64,000 nucleotides of DNA from DAOUKH01 sp965261455 (lineage in GTDB: Bacteria > Chloroflexota > Dehalococcoidia > SHYB01): positions 1,054,001 to 1,118,000 of the forward strand of contig OZ253453.1 in the NCBI GenBank assembly GCA_965261455.1, given 5' to 3'. Below, in pieces: positions 32,805 through 41,074 of the stretch. Made by a program: the position numbers and the translations under genes. Under the pieces are notes generated by a model. That model saw nothing but the letters and a program-made list of their open reading frames with translations. It was not told where the DNA came from and did no database searches. Within the stretch, counting starts at the first letter, position 1. Every line of letters begins with the position of its first letter.

Positions 32805-35075
32805 TTACTGCGCGGCCCCAGCCGCTTGCCCCGCCGCTTCCTCTGCCGCGCCGGGAGGCGGCGTCAAGGGCAGTTCGACGATCATCTCGGTAAACCGGCC
32901 GGCCTCGGACTCGACATGGATCGAGCCGCCGTGCTTCCGGATGATGTCGTTGGATATCGCCAGGCCGAGGCCGGTGCCGCGGTCGGTAGGTTTCGTGGTG
33001 AAGAACGGATTGAAGATCTTATCGATGACCTCGGGGGGCATCCCCTTCCCGTTGTCCCGGACGCGGACCTCAATCCGGTCCTCCTCCCGCCGCGTGGCGA
33101 GCCACAGCGTGGGGAAGTAGGGCCCGCCATCCTCCGTTTGGTAGACGGCCTCGCCACTCGTGCCCGCGTCGAATTCGCGCCGCTTCTCGTCCGTGGCGTC
33201 GCAGGCGTTGCTCACCAGGTTTAGGAAGACGCGTCCCAAGTCCTGCGGGATGACCTCGATCTCGCCCACTTCCGGGTCCAAGTCCTGTTTCAGGTCGAGG
33301 TTGAAGTCCGCGTCCGTCGCCCGCGCGCTATGGTAGGCCAGCCGGGCGTGTTCATCGAGCAGGCGGTTGATGTCGGTAGGCTGGAACCCGCCCGAGTCGC
33401 GGCCCATCATCAGCATGTCTTGGACGATCCGGTTGGCGCGGTCACCGTGGCTGCGGATGCGTCCGAGGTTGCCGACGAGGTCTTCCGCGATCTCCTTGAT
33501 ATAGCTCTGCTGCTCCTCGGGTAACTGCTCCCCGCCCTCTTCGATAACCTCCACCAGCTCCTTGATCAGCTCTTCCGAGACCTCGGAGAAGTTCCTGACG
33601 AAGTTCAGCGGGTTCTTGATCTCGTGAGCCACGCCCGCGGTGAGCTGACCGAGGGCCGCGAGTTTCTCCCGTACGACAATCTGGTCCTGCGCCCGTTGCA
33701 GGTCGGCCAGCACCGTTTCTAGCTCGGCGTTCTTTCCCTGCAACTCCTCCGCCAGCTTCTCCACGAGGTTGAGGCGCTGCACTTCCAGCGCGTGGCGGCG
33801 GAAAACTTCGAGCGCGGCCGCCATGTCGGCGACCTCGTCCCGGCCGCCTATTTCGACGTGCGCCTCCAGGTCGCCGCCGGCCATGCGACGCATCCAGTCC
33901 GAGAGCATTTCGAGCCGGCGCAGCAACACTCGGCCGACGATCACCCAGACAATGAGCACCGCGCCGACGATACTGATTCCGCTGATTACGAGGAGGAGCG
34001 TCCGGCCCGTCGAGATCGCCTGCGTCGAGGCGTCGGTGGCTTCCTGCGCACTGGCCTCGGCCGCGCTCACCAGGCCATTGACTTCACTGAGGAGCGTGAC
34101 GGCCAGGTTTCGGTTGTCATTGAGGAGGTCCTGCTGCCGGTCGGCCAGCCTCAGCTCTTGGTCGATCAGGTCGAACCCGCTCTGCTGCTCCGCGGCTCCA
34201 CCGACGCCGACGACGAACATGGCAAGGCTCTCGGAAAGCCTGATCTCTAGGCCGCCCAACTCGAACAGGCGGGCGAGGACCGGGACCATTTCGTTGGGCA
34301 GGGAGACCGCACTCTGCGTCGAGAGATTGCGCTCGATACGGCCGGCAGCGGATTCGAAGCGCTCGCGGAGTGGCTCGACGAGCGAGGCGTCCGAGACGCC
34401 GAACGCGTCCGCGAGCAGCTGCGTCGCGATATTGACGTCCACCTGCAACTCGGCGAGGTGGCGGTAACGCTCGACCTCCTCTTCGGAGAAGTGCTCCGAC
34501 CGGGGCGCCGGCGGGACGCCAAGCTCGCGGTAGCCCGTGACGGTGTAGAACAGTTGATCATCGATGGCCGGGCCCAAGTAGTCGTTGAGTTGGACGGTCA
34601 GTTTCTCGATCTCGGTCCGCAGGTCCCCCTTGCTATCGGCCAACTCGAAGAGTGTCAGCCGATCTTGCTTGATGGCCTCAATGTTGGAGAACAGCGTCTT
34701 CGCATCTACGCCGATACGGTCGAATCGCTCGTTGGCCTCGCTCCCTTCCAGCCCAGTCAGTTGTTCTTCAAAGGCGGCGCGCGACTCGTCGATGCTGGAG
34801 ACGACGCGGGCGAAACTCGGCCGTGTTTCGGCGGCCGACAGGCGGGGAGCGGCGTTGACGAGCTCGCCGCTGTATTGCGCGACGCCGAACGCCGCCGCAA
34901 GCTCAGGAACGCTACCTTCGTTCACCCGGCTTTGGGCGTCGCCCACCTGGTTAAACGAAAACCAGCCGACCAGGCTCGCGCCGATCGTCAGCGCGACCGC
35001 TACGCCAAAGCCGAAGTAGAGCTGCGTCGAGATGCGAAAGCGGATCTCAAGCAGGCGTTTCAGTCGGTCAATCAC
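32805..35075 (-). CDS. Transmembrane sensor histidine kinase with large periplasmic domain
   Basis: 756 residues. Transmembrane helix 1 at about 19-41, a helical extracytoplasmic sensor of some 310 residues, helix 2 at about 353-376 (LLLVISGISIVGAVLIVWVI), then HAMP (LEMLSDWMRRMAGGDLEAHV), a coiled coil (about 432-470) and the kinase core. Phospho-acceptor H484 is in AGVAHEIKNPLNF. The N box is NLVSNACDA, G1 is RDNGKGMP, the F box is IFNPFFTTKP and G2 is RGTGLGLAIS. The HisKA loop holds an insertion rich in Glu. Last gene of the four-gene operon, with its start overlapping the stop of the binding-protein gene by four bases. The binding protein is therefore the natural ligand carrier for its sensor domain. 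No separate response regulator follows; the one in this operon is fused to a phosphatase. Confidence 0.9.
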   Translation of the reverse strand: MIDRLKRLLEIRFRISTQLYFGFGVAVALTIGASLVGWFSFNQVGDAQSRVNEGSVPELAAAFGVAQYSGELVNAAPRLSAAETRPSFARVVSSIDESRAAFEEQLTGLEGSEANERFDRIGVDAKTLFSNIEAIKQDRLTLFELADSKGDLRTEIEKLTVQLNDYLGPAIDDQLFYTVTGYRELGVPPAPRSEHFSEEEVERYRHLAELQVDVNIATQLLADAFGVSDASLVEPLRERFESAAGRIERNLSTQSAVSLPNEMVPVLARLFELGGLEIRLSESLAMFVVGVGGAAEQQSGFDLIDQELRLADRQQDLLNDNRNLAVTLLSEVNGLVSAAEASAQEATDASTQAISTGRTLLLVISGISIVGAVLIVWVIVGRVLLRRLEMLSDWMRRMAGGDLEAHVEIGGRDEVADMAAALEVFRRHALEVQRLNLVEKLAEELQGKNAELETVLADLQRAQDQIVVREKLAALGQLTAGVAHEIKNPLNFVRNFSEVSEELIKELVEVIEEGGEQLPEEQQSYIKEIAEDLVGNLGRIRSHGDRANRIVQDMLMMGRDSGGFQPTDINRLLDEHARLAYHSARATDADFNLDLKQDLDPEVGEIEVIPQDLGRVFLNLVSNACDATDEKRREFDAGTSGEAVYQTEDGGPYFPTLWLATRREEDRIEVRVRDNGKGMPPEVIDKIFNPFFTTKPTDRGTGLGLAISNDIIRKHGGSIHVESEAGRFTEMIVELPLTPPPGAAEEAAGQAAGAAQ

Positions 35076-36355
35076 AGTCCTGCATCCCGGAGCGTTTCGA
35101 TGGTGTGATAGCGTCCGTCATCACCGATCACCGAGAGGAACACCGTGTCGGAGCCCTGGTTGTCGCCGTCGTGATCATAGCGGAGCTCGAACCCGTCCAA
35201 GTCCAGCATCTCCGCGCGGTGCAGACTCTCGGACAGGCAGGCCCGGCTCACCTCCCGGCCACACCTTTCGAGGCTTGCGATGGCCAGGCGGGCGGCAAGA
35301 TACCCCTCGAACGACACAAAGCCGGGAGCTGCGCCGACCGCGTAGGCCTTGAGGGCGCGAAGATAGGCGGCAGCGGTCGGGTTCGATTCATCGGTCGGGG
35401 AGGGCACGACCTGGGTGACGAAGACTCCCGGGCCAGCAGGGCCGAGCTCCCTGGCCAAGGCATTGCTCCCGACGAAGGAGATCGTGATGAAGACCGGGTC
35501 GAAGCCGGTATGGCGCGCCCACGCGATCAGGGCCGCCACCGGCTCGTAGGCCCCGACGATGATCACCGCTTCAGGGTTCCCATCGCGAAGATCGAGCAGG
35601 GCCGACTTCACCGACGTCGTATTGCGCTGATAGATCCCGATCGCCGCCGGCACCATGCCGCGGCGCTGGAGCGCGCTCTGCGCTCCGTTGTAGCCGGCCC
35701 GGCCGAAGGAATCGTCCTGGTACATCACCGCGATTCGGGTGATGCCAAGGTCTTCGGTCAACCGGGCCACCATCTCTTCGGTTTCCTGGTTGTAGGAGGC
35801 CCGCAGGTTGATCACGGTGCTCAGCCTCTCCGCGTCACGCAGGAAGGCGGCGCCGGTGAACGGGCCGATGTAGGGAACGCCGTGCTCCTCGGCAACGGGA
35901 GCGGCGGCGCGTGAGGTCGGTGTTCCTACGGCGCCGATGAGGGCGAAGACATCTTGCTCCTCGATCAAGTGCCGCGTATTGATCGCCGCCGCCTCCGGCT
36001 CATAGCCGTCGTCCAAGGAGGTGAGCTCCAACGTTCGGCCGTGGACGCCGCCCCTTTCGTTCACTTCCTGGAAGGCCGCTTGGATGCCCAACCGCATGTT
36101 CTTGCCCAGCTCCTGAGCGGGACCGGTAAAGGCGGCGGACTGGCCAAAGACGATGCGGTCGTCAAAGACGCCGGGGGTCCGTTCCGGAGCCGGGGCCGTG
36201 GGTGTGGCCGGCACGACATCCGGCGTAGATAGGCCGCCTCCGTTCCCCGGAGACTCACCGCCCGAGCAGCCAGCCAAGACCACGGCAGCCGCGACGTTTG
36301 CGCCGAATGCCAAGGCGGCCGAGTAGACGGCCGGCAGGCGGCGCGGCCTCTTCAT
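35072..36355 (-). CDS. Periplasmic branched-chain-type binding lipoprotein, sensor partner
   Basis: 427 residues. Signal peptide with lipobox ending VLAGC, a Thr/Pro-rich linker (DVVPATPTAPAPERT), then the Peripla_BP_6 fold: RIVFGQSAAFTGPAQELG, EVNERGGVHGRTLELTSLDD, ALIGAVGTPTSRAAAPVAEE, and a C-terminal IETLRDAGL end. It resembles LivJ/AmiC-type proteins, and the ligand is unknown. Uniquely placed between signalling genes: RsbW-type kinase upstream (four bases) and histidine kinase downstream (ATGA overlap). It probably delivers a ligand signal rather than feeding a transporter. Confidence 0.85.
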   Translation of the reverse strand: MKRPRRLPAVYSAALAFGANVAAAVVLAGCSGGESPGNGGGLSTPDVVPATPTAPAPERTPGVFDDRIVFGQSAAFTGPAQELGKNMRLGIQAAFQEVNERGGVHGRTLELTSLDDGYEPEAAAINTRHLIEEQDVFALIGAVGTPTSRAAAPVAEEHGVPYIGPFTGAAFLRDAERLSTVINLRASYNQETEEMVARLTEDLGITRIAVMYQDDSFGRAGYNGAQSALQRRGMVPAAIGIYQRNTTSVKSALLDLRDGNPEAVIIVGAYEPVAALIAWARHTGFDPVFITISFVGSNALARELGPAGPGVFVTQVVPSPTDESNPTAAAYLRALKAYAVGAAPGFVSFEGYLAARLAIASLERCGREVSRACLSESLHRAEMLDLDGFELRYDHDGDNQGSDTVFLSVIGDDGRYHTIETLRDAGL

Positions 36356-36359
36356 CGCC

Positions 36360-36779
36360 CTACTCTTCCCGGCTCATGACCAGCGTCAGATGGTTGTGCT
36401 CTGACTCCCGGCGGTAGCGCATCTCCTTCACCATCGTCCGCGTGAAGTAGACGCCGAGCCCGCCCACGCGCCGGTCGTCCAGCGAGCCGTCCAAGTCCGG
36501 AGCGGGCGCTTCGTGTGTCGGGTCGAACGGGCGGCCCGAGTCCACGAGCTGCATGACCACTTCGTCCGGTCCCGAAGTCAGCGTGATCTCGATCCTGTGG
36601 CGGCCCTGATCATCGCCGTAGTCCATGATGTTGATCGCCAACTCTTCCAGTATCAAGTTCACGCGAAAGGCGAGCCCGGGAGACCAGTCTTCCTGCTCCG
36701 CTAGGTCCTCCACCGCGGCGGCGATGCGCTCCAGCTCGCCGCGATTAGGTTCGACTTTCAGCGACAGTTCCGCGCTCAT
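36360..36779 (-). CDS. RsbW-type ATP-binding switch kinase (HATPase_c_2)
   Basis: 139 residues. N box RVNLILEELAINIMDYG with the conserved Glu and Asn near 46-55; G1 in LVDSGRPFDP; the ATP-lid and G2 region near RVGGLGVYFTRTMVKEM; ends close to that. This is the SpoIIAB/RsbW fold: an anti-sigma factor or serine kinase that is switched by the phosphorylation state of a STAS protein. No STAS gene or sigma factor is present in the operon, so partners must lie elsewhere. ATG 36779 overlaps the stop of the SpoIIE phosphatase gene by four bases. Confidence 0.85.
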   Translation of the reverse strand: MSAELSLKVEPNRGELERIAAAVEDLAEQEDWSPGLAFRVNLILEELAINIMDYGDDQGRHRIEITLTSGPDEVVMQLVDSGRPFDPTHEAPAPDLDGSLDDRRVGGLGVYFTRTMVKEMRYRRESEHNHLTLVMSREE

Positions 36780-37942
36780 GTCCCCAACTCACTGCGGTGC
36801 ACTGCTAGGCAGGTAACGTCGTCGAATTGCGGCGCATCGCCTGCGAAGTCGCTGACGGCGGCGAAAATCGAGTCGATCGCTTCCCTCACGCTCTTCGGCG
36901 GGGCATCGGTAAAAATCTCGCGCAAACGCTCCAACCCAAACTGCTCGTTTCCGCTATTCATGGCCTCAGTGACACCGTCGGTATACAGCACTAGGGTATC
37001 ACCGGGCGCGACGGGAACGGTGTGCTGCCGGTACTGGAATCCCGGCGCCACTCCAAGGACCAATCCGCTGGTCAGCGGAAGCGGCGTCGAGCTTCCATCG
37101 GCGTGCACGGCAAGCGGCGGATCGTGGCCACCGCAGGCGTAGGTAAATTCCCCCCTCTCCGGATCATAGACCGCGTAGAGGACGGTGACGAACATCGCGG
37201 CCTCGTTCTGTTCACAGAGTAGCTCGTTCACTTGTGTCAGCACTTCGGCGGGCTCGGCGCCGCCAATCGCCGTGCCCTTCAGCAGTGTTCGGCTGGACAT
37301 CATGAAAAGCGCCGCAGGCACCCCTTTGCCAGAAACGTCCGCGATGGCGAGCCCCATCCGTCCGTTCTCCAGCCGTATGACATCGTAGAAATCACCTCCC
37401 ACGTTACGCGCCGGCTCCATGTTGGCGAAAACCTGGAAGCCGGGGGGCGTGGGAAACCGCCCCGGAAGAATCGACTGCTGTATCTTGCTAGCGATGTCGA
37501 GCTCGTTCTCCAACGCGACGAGCTTGTCGTGCGACGAAACCGCCTCCCGCCACTCATCAAGATGCCGCAGCGTCCGGTCAATCGTGACCTGCAGGTCCTC
37601 GAAATCGACCGGCTTGGTGACGAAATCGAAGGCCCCGCGGTTCATCGCGGTGCGGATGTTCTTCATGTCGCCGTAAGCCGAGATGATCACGGCGCGTATG
37701 TTGGGGCTTACCTCCGGTATCTGATCGAGCAGCGTCAGCCCGTCCATCTGCGGCATGTTGATGTCCGAGAGCACCATGTCGATGCTCGCGTCTTCGTTCA
37801 GGCGTTGGAGCGCCTCGACTCCGTTGCCGGCGAAGACGAACTGATAGCGGCCGCCCCTGATTTGGCGCCGCATGCGCTGCAACATAAGCCGCTCGAGGTC
37901 CGGCTCGTCGTCGACCACGAGTATCTTGTACGGCTCTGCCAT
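36776..37942 (-). CDS. Response regulator-SpoIIE (PP2C) phosphatase
   Basis: 388 residues. Receiver domain 1-125: acidic pair at D11-D12, phosphorylatable D60 in DMVLSDINMPQMDG, Thr/Ser and Lys conserved later (FVTKPVDF). A coiled-coil linker (about 130-160) leads to the PP2C SpoIIE domain with VGGDFYDV, MGLAIADVSGKGVPAALFM, TVLYAVYDPERGEFTYACGG, and DGVTEAMN. It is an RsbU/RssB-like output: phosphorylation of the receiver would control dephosphorylation of an anti-anti-sigma STAS protein. First gene of the operon, reading towards the kinase gene at 32805. Confidence 0.9.
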   Translation of the reverse strand: MAEPYKILVVDDEPDLERLMLQRMRRQIRGGRYQFVFAGNGVEALQRLNEDASIDMVLSDINMPQMDGLTLLDQIPEVSPNIRAVIISAYGDMKNIRTAMNRGAFDFVTKPVDFEDLQVTIDRTLRHLDEWREAVSSHDKLVALENELDIASKIQQSILPGRFPTPPGFQVFANMEPARNVGGDFYDVIRLENGRMGLAIADVSGKGVPAALFMMSSRTLLKGTAIGGAEPAEVLTQVNELLCEQNEAAMFVTVLYAVYDPERGEFTYACGGHDPPLAVHADGSSTPLPLTSGLVLGVAPGFQYRQHTVPVAPGDTLVLYTDGVTEAMNSGNEQFGLERLREIFTDAPPKSVREAIDSIFAAVSDFAGDAPQFDDVTCLAVHRSELGT

Positions 37943-38072
37943 CAGTCTCTCTTCCTCTGTTCATGATAGCGCCCAACACGCCTTTTTCGGGCCGTCGGCC
38001 GCCTATTCATCAAGCTTTTACGATAGCCGCTACGCCTTCGGTGTCAAGGGAATCGCGAGGGAAGCCGCCGGC

Positions 38073-38828
38073 CTAGAACCGGCCGCCGTCGATGTTAATG
38101 ACCTGGCCCGAGATATAGGAGGCGGCCTCCGAGGCAAGGAAGAGCGCCGCGCCGACGCATTCCTCGCTGGTCCCGCGGCGGCCCGCCGAGATACGGGGCA
38201 AGATCGCCAGCCCCTCCGGCGTCGAAGGTATCCCCGGATACGTCTCGATAGTGCCCGGGTTAATGCAGTTGGCGCGTACTTTAGGGCCGAACTCCTGCGC
38301 CGCGTACTTCGTGAGCATCAGCAGCGAGCTCTTCGCGATGCCGTAGGCCAGCCGGTTGCCGCGCGTGGGCGTGAATGCCGTGGTCGAGACGACGGAGACG
38401 ATGCTGCCACCGTCGCCCTCCACCATGCGGGGGCAGAGCGTGCGGAACATGGCAAGCGCCGCCTCGAAGATGACGTTGTGCTGCGCCGCCCAGCCTTCGG
38501 AGGTCGTGGTGACGATGTTGCCGGTCCTTAAATTGTCGGGCACGGCGTTGTGGACGATGACGTGGACCCCGCCCCGCTTCGCCCACGCCTCGCCGCACAT
38601 CGGGGCTACGGTCTCAGGGCGATTGAGGTCGCACAGCACGTAGTCGCACGCGCCGCCGGCGGCCCTTATCTCCCCGGCCAGCTTCGTCATTTTCGCGAGC
38701 GAGCGTCCGGCAAGAATGACGCCGGCCCCCGCCTCGGCGAACCCCCGCGCCAGGTGCGCGCCAAGGTTCCCCGTGCCGCCGGTCAAGAGCACGTTCTTCC
38801 CCTTAAAGCCGAACTTCTCGGTGTACAC
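38073..38828 (-). CDS. Short-chain dehydrogenase/reductase
   Basis: 251 residues. TGGTGNLGAHLARGFAEAG gives the nucleotide loop (about 17-35), LAGRS follows strand 2, DLN at about 68-70, HNAVP in the place of NNAG, SVVSTTAFTP with the catalytic Ser, and YGIAKSSLLMLTKYAAQEFG with Tyr and Lys (YxxxK). The C-terminus ends EAASYISGQVINIDGGRF, the classic SDR ending. Everything needed for catalysis is present. The substrate is unknown. Divergent from the SDR gene at 38953. Confidence 0.85.
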   Translation of the reverse strand: MYTEKFGFKGKNVLLTGGTGNLGAHLARGFAEAGAGVILAGRSLAKMTKLAGEIRAAGGACDYVLCDLNRPETVAPMCGEAWAKRGGVHVIVHNAVPDNLRTGNIVTTTSEGWAAQHNVIFEAALAMFRTLCPRMVEGDGGSIVSVVSTTAFTPTRGNRLAYGIAKSSLLMLTKYAAQEFGPKVRANCINPGTIETYPGIPSTPEGLAILPRISAGRRGTSEECVGAALFLASEAASYISGQVINIDGGRF

Positions 38829-38917
38829 ACCGCCTCCTCGGAGCTGGCCCCGCTCCGCGCGGCAAGCCTACCACGCCACCTCGCCGGCGGCGTTTGCTCC
38901 CGCACTTGGATTGCGGG

Positions 38918-38923
38918 TACAGT
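38918..38923 (+). promoter_or_regulatory. -10 element TACAGT with possible -35 TTGCTC
   Basis: TACAGT at 38918-38923, preceded by TTGCTC at 38894-38899 with an 18-base spacer. It puts transcription start about 23 bases before ATG 38953, leaving room for the GGGAGG ribosome site at 38941-38946. Confidence 0.4.
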
Positions 38924-38952
38924 GCGCCCACGTATCGGAAGGGAGGCGGCGC

Positions 38953-39726
38953 ATGTCCGATTCGGGGAGCCTGGAAGGCAAGGTCGCGGTGGTGACGGGA
39001 AGCAGCCGCGGCATCGGCAAGGTCATCGCGGTTGAGCTCGCCAAGCTCGGCGCGAAGGTGGTCGTCACGGCGCGCACGGTCGAGGAGAAGGACTGGATTC
39101 CCGGCACGATCGGCGCCACGGTAGCCGAGATCGAGTCGCTGGGACGGCGAGCGGTGGCGGTGCAGGCCGACCTCACCCGACGCGACGGCATCGAGGCGCT
39201 TGTCCGGCGCGTCGAGGACGATTTCGGCCGCTGCGACGTGCTGGTCAACAACGCCGCGTTCTTCGGCAAAGCCGCCTACCATTCGAGCTGGGACCTCTCC
39301 GCCAAGAGCTGGGACCTGCAGATGGCGCTCAACCTCACCGCGCCCTTCCTGCTCTGCCAGGCCTTCGCGCCCGGGATGAAGGAGCGCGGCGGCGGGATCA
39401 TCGTCAACGTCACCTCGGGGTCGGCCACCACCGTCGTGTCGGGGCTGGCCTACGGCGTCTCGAAGGCCGCGCTCAACCGCATGACGATGGGAATGGCCCA
39501 CGACTACCGCGACGCGGGTATTCCCGTTATCGCCCTGGACCCGGGGTTTACCCGCACCGAGATCGCCGAGATTGCCGCCTCCGGCATCGGGATGAGCGCC
39601 GAGGACGCCCACCCCATGGCCGTCCCCGCGCTGGCGACGGTTTACGTCATCACCCACGACCCGATGTCGTACACCGGCCAAGTGGTCGTGGCGGCGGACT
39701 TAGTGAAGGAGAAGGGGCTGCTATGA
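38953..39726 (+). CDS. Short-chain dehydrogenase/reductase
   Basis: 257 residues from ATG 38953 (GGGAGG at 38941-38946). VAVVTGSSRGIGKVIAVELA gives the cofactor loop, VVVTARTVEE the second strand, DVLVNNAAF the NNAG motif, and ITVNVTSGSATTV/YGVSKAALNRM the catalytic Ser, Tyr and Lys. A ten-residue insertion after strand 2 (DWIPGTIGATV) is characteristic of a subgroup seen with PPOX neighbours. The stop overlaps the next gene's ATG (ATGA), so the SDR and PPOX are translationally coupled, followed by a hydrolase ten bases on. Probably a small catabolic operon. Confidence 0.85.
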   Translation: MSDSGSLEGKVAVVTGSSRGIGKVIAVELAKLGAKVVVTARTVEEKDWIPGTIGATVAEIESLGRRAVAVQADLTRRDGIEALVRRVEDDFGRCDVLVNNAAFFGKAAYHSSWDLSAKSWDLQMALNLTAPFLLCQAFAPGMKERGGGIIVNVTSGSATTVVSGLAYGVSKAALNRMTMGMAHDYRDAGIPVIALDPGFTRTEIAEIAASGIGMSAEDAHPMAVPALATVYVITHDPMSYTGQVVVAADLVKEKGLL

Positions 39727-40160
39727 GCGTCGAGCTTTCGGAAGAGGTCCAGCAATTCATCGCCGAGCAGCGAAACGGCGTGATCGCGACGTTCGGGAAG
39801 AACGGAGCGGCGCAGCTTACCGTGGTCACTCACGGCCTGTACCGGGGCGCGCCGGCCTTCACCTCCGCCGGTAACCTGGTGAAGGTGCGCAACCTGACCC
39901 GGGACCCCCGCTGCTCGTACATCGTCGTGAGCCCCAACGGACGGTCTTATGTCACCCTTGAGGGTCACGCCGACCTGTACGCGCCGGGCGTCACCGACCC
40001 CGAGGTCCTGCGCATGGCGCTCCGGGACATCTACCGCGCCGCGGCCCGCAAGGAACACCCCGACTGGGACGATTACGACCGCGCCATGGTCGAGCAGCAG
40101 CGGCGGGGCGTCGTGGTGGTCGCGGAGCGGGTCTACCACAACCTGGGTAGGTATTCGTAG
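39723..40160 (+). CDS. PPOX-class (F420/FMN-dependent) oxidoreductase
   Basis: 145 residues with the split-barrel fold of pyridoxamine 5'-phosphate oxidase relatives: FIAEQRNGVIATFGKNGAAQ, AFTSAGNLVKVRNLTRDPR (the cofactor phosphate-binding stretch with K-RNL-DPR) and YVTLEGHADL. The C-terminal helix-strand ends with ERVYHNLGRY. The size and motif pattern match the F420-dependent TIGR03618-like group, but FMN use cannot be excluded. It starts inside the stop codon of the SDR gene. Cytoplasmic. Confidence 0.8.
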   Translation: MSVELSEEVQQFIAEQRNGVIATFGKNGAAQLTVVTHGLYRGAPAFTSAGNLVKVRNLTRDPRCSYIVVSPNGRSYVTLEGHADLYAPGVTDPEVLRMALRDIYRAAARKEHPDWDDYDRAMVEQQRRGVVVVAERVYHNLGRYS

Positions 40161-40170
40161 GGAGGCAGCG

Positions 40171-40974
40171 ATGCCCTTCGCACAGATCCGGGACATCCGC
40201 ATGTATTACGAGCAGCGCGGGTCGGGGCCCCGGCTCCTCTACATCAGCGGGACGGGCGGCGACCTGCGCGCGGGTCGGGTCTTCGAAGGCCCCCTAGCGG
40301 AGGCGTTCGACCTGCTGGCCTACGATCAGCGCGGCCTCGGCCAGACCGACAAGCCCGACGTTCCCTACACCATGGCCGACTACGCTGAGGACGCGGCGGC
40401 GCTCCTCGACCACGTCGGCTGGGACCGGGCGCGGGTCATCGGAGTCTCCTTCGGCGGCATGGTCTCCCAGGAGCTTGCGGCCCGCTACCCGGAGCGCGTC
40501 GAGCGCCTCGTCCTCGCCTGCACGTCGAGCGGCGGCGCGGGCGGGAGTTCCTACCCCCTGCACGAGCTCGAAGGCCTCTCTCCTGAGGAGGCGCTGAAGC
40601 GGCGCATCGGCCTCTACGACGCGCGCTTCGGCGACACGCCGCGGGAGCAGTGGCCTGCCAGCTTCGCCGCGATCATCGACCGCGCCGCACAGAACCGCGA
40701 CCTCGGTGCCGACGATCCGGCCAAGCCCACCGGGGCGCACCGCCAGCTCGAGGCCCGCATGGGCCACGACACCTACGACCGTCTTCATCGACTGACGATG
40801 CCGGTGCTCGTCTGCGGCGGGCGCTACGACGTCATCGCCCCCGTCAAGAATTTGGAGGCGCTCGCCGACCGCATCCCGAACGCCCGCCTCCAGCTCTACG
40901 AAGGCGGCCACCTCTTCATGTGGCAAGACGAGCGCGCCTGGCCCGACGCCGCCGCCTGGCTCCTGGCGGCGTAG
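40171..40974 (+). CDS. Alpha/beta hydrolase
   Basis: 267 residues from ATG 40171, with GGGAGGC upstream. Oxyanion-hole strand LLYISGTGGD; nucleophile S93 in GVSFGGM; the acid is Asp in CGGRYDVIAP (about 219) and the base His in EGGHLFMW (about 245). Cap region LHELEGLSPEEALKRRIG. This is a complete catalytic triad. It may hydrolyse an ester, lactone or C-C bonded diketone; the preceding SDR and PPOX genes suggest one degradation pathway. Third gene of the operon. Confidence 0.85.
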   Translation: MPFAQIRDIRMYYEQRGSGPRLLYISGTGGDLRAGRVFEGPLAEAFDLLAYDQRGLGQTDKPDVPYTMADYAEDAAALLDHVGWDRARVIGVSFGGMVSQELAARYPERVERLVLACTSSGGAGGSSYPLHELEGLSPEEALKRRIGLYDARFGDTPREQWPASFAAIIDRAAQNRDLGADDPAKPTGAHRQLEARMGHDTYDRLHRLTMPVLVCGGRYDVIAPVKNLEALADRIPNARLQLYEGGHLFMWQDERAWPDAAAWLLAA

Positions 40975-41074
40975 CAGGTTACGCAACGCGCGAGGCGAGG
41001 ACATCCAAGGAAGCGCGCAGGTCGTATTTTTTAATGCGTAGGTAGTATCATTAAAGGCGAAAGGTAGGACTCTC

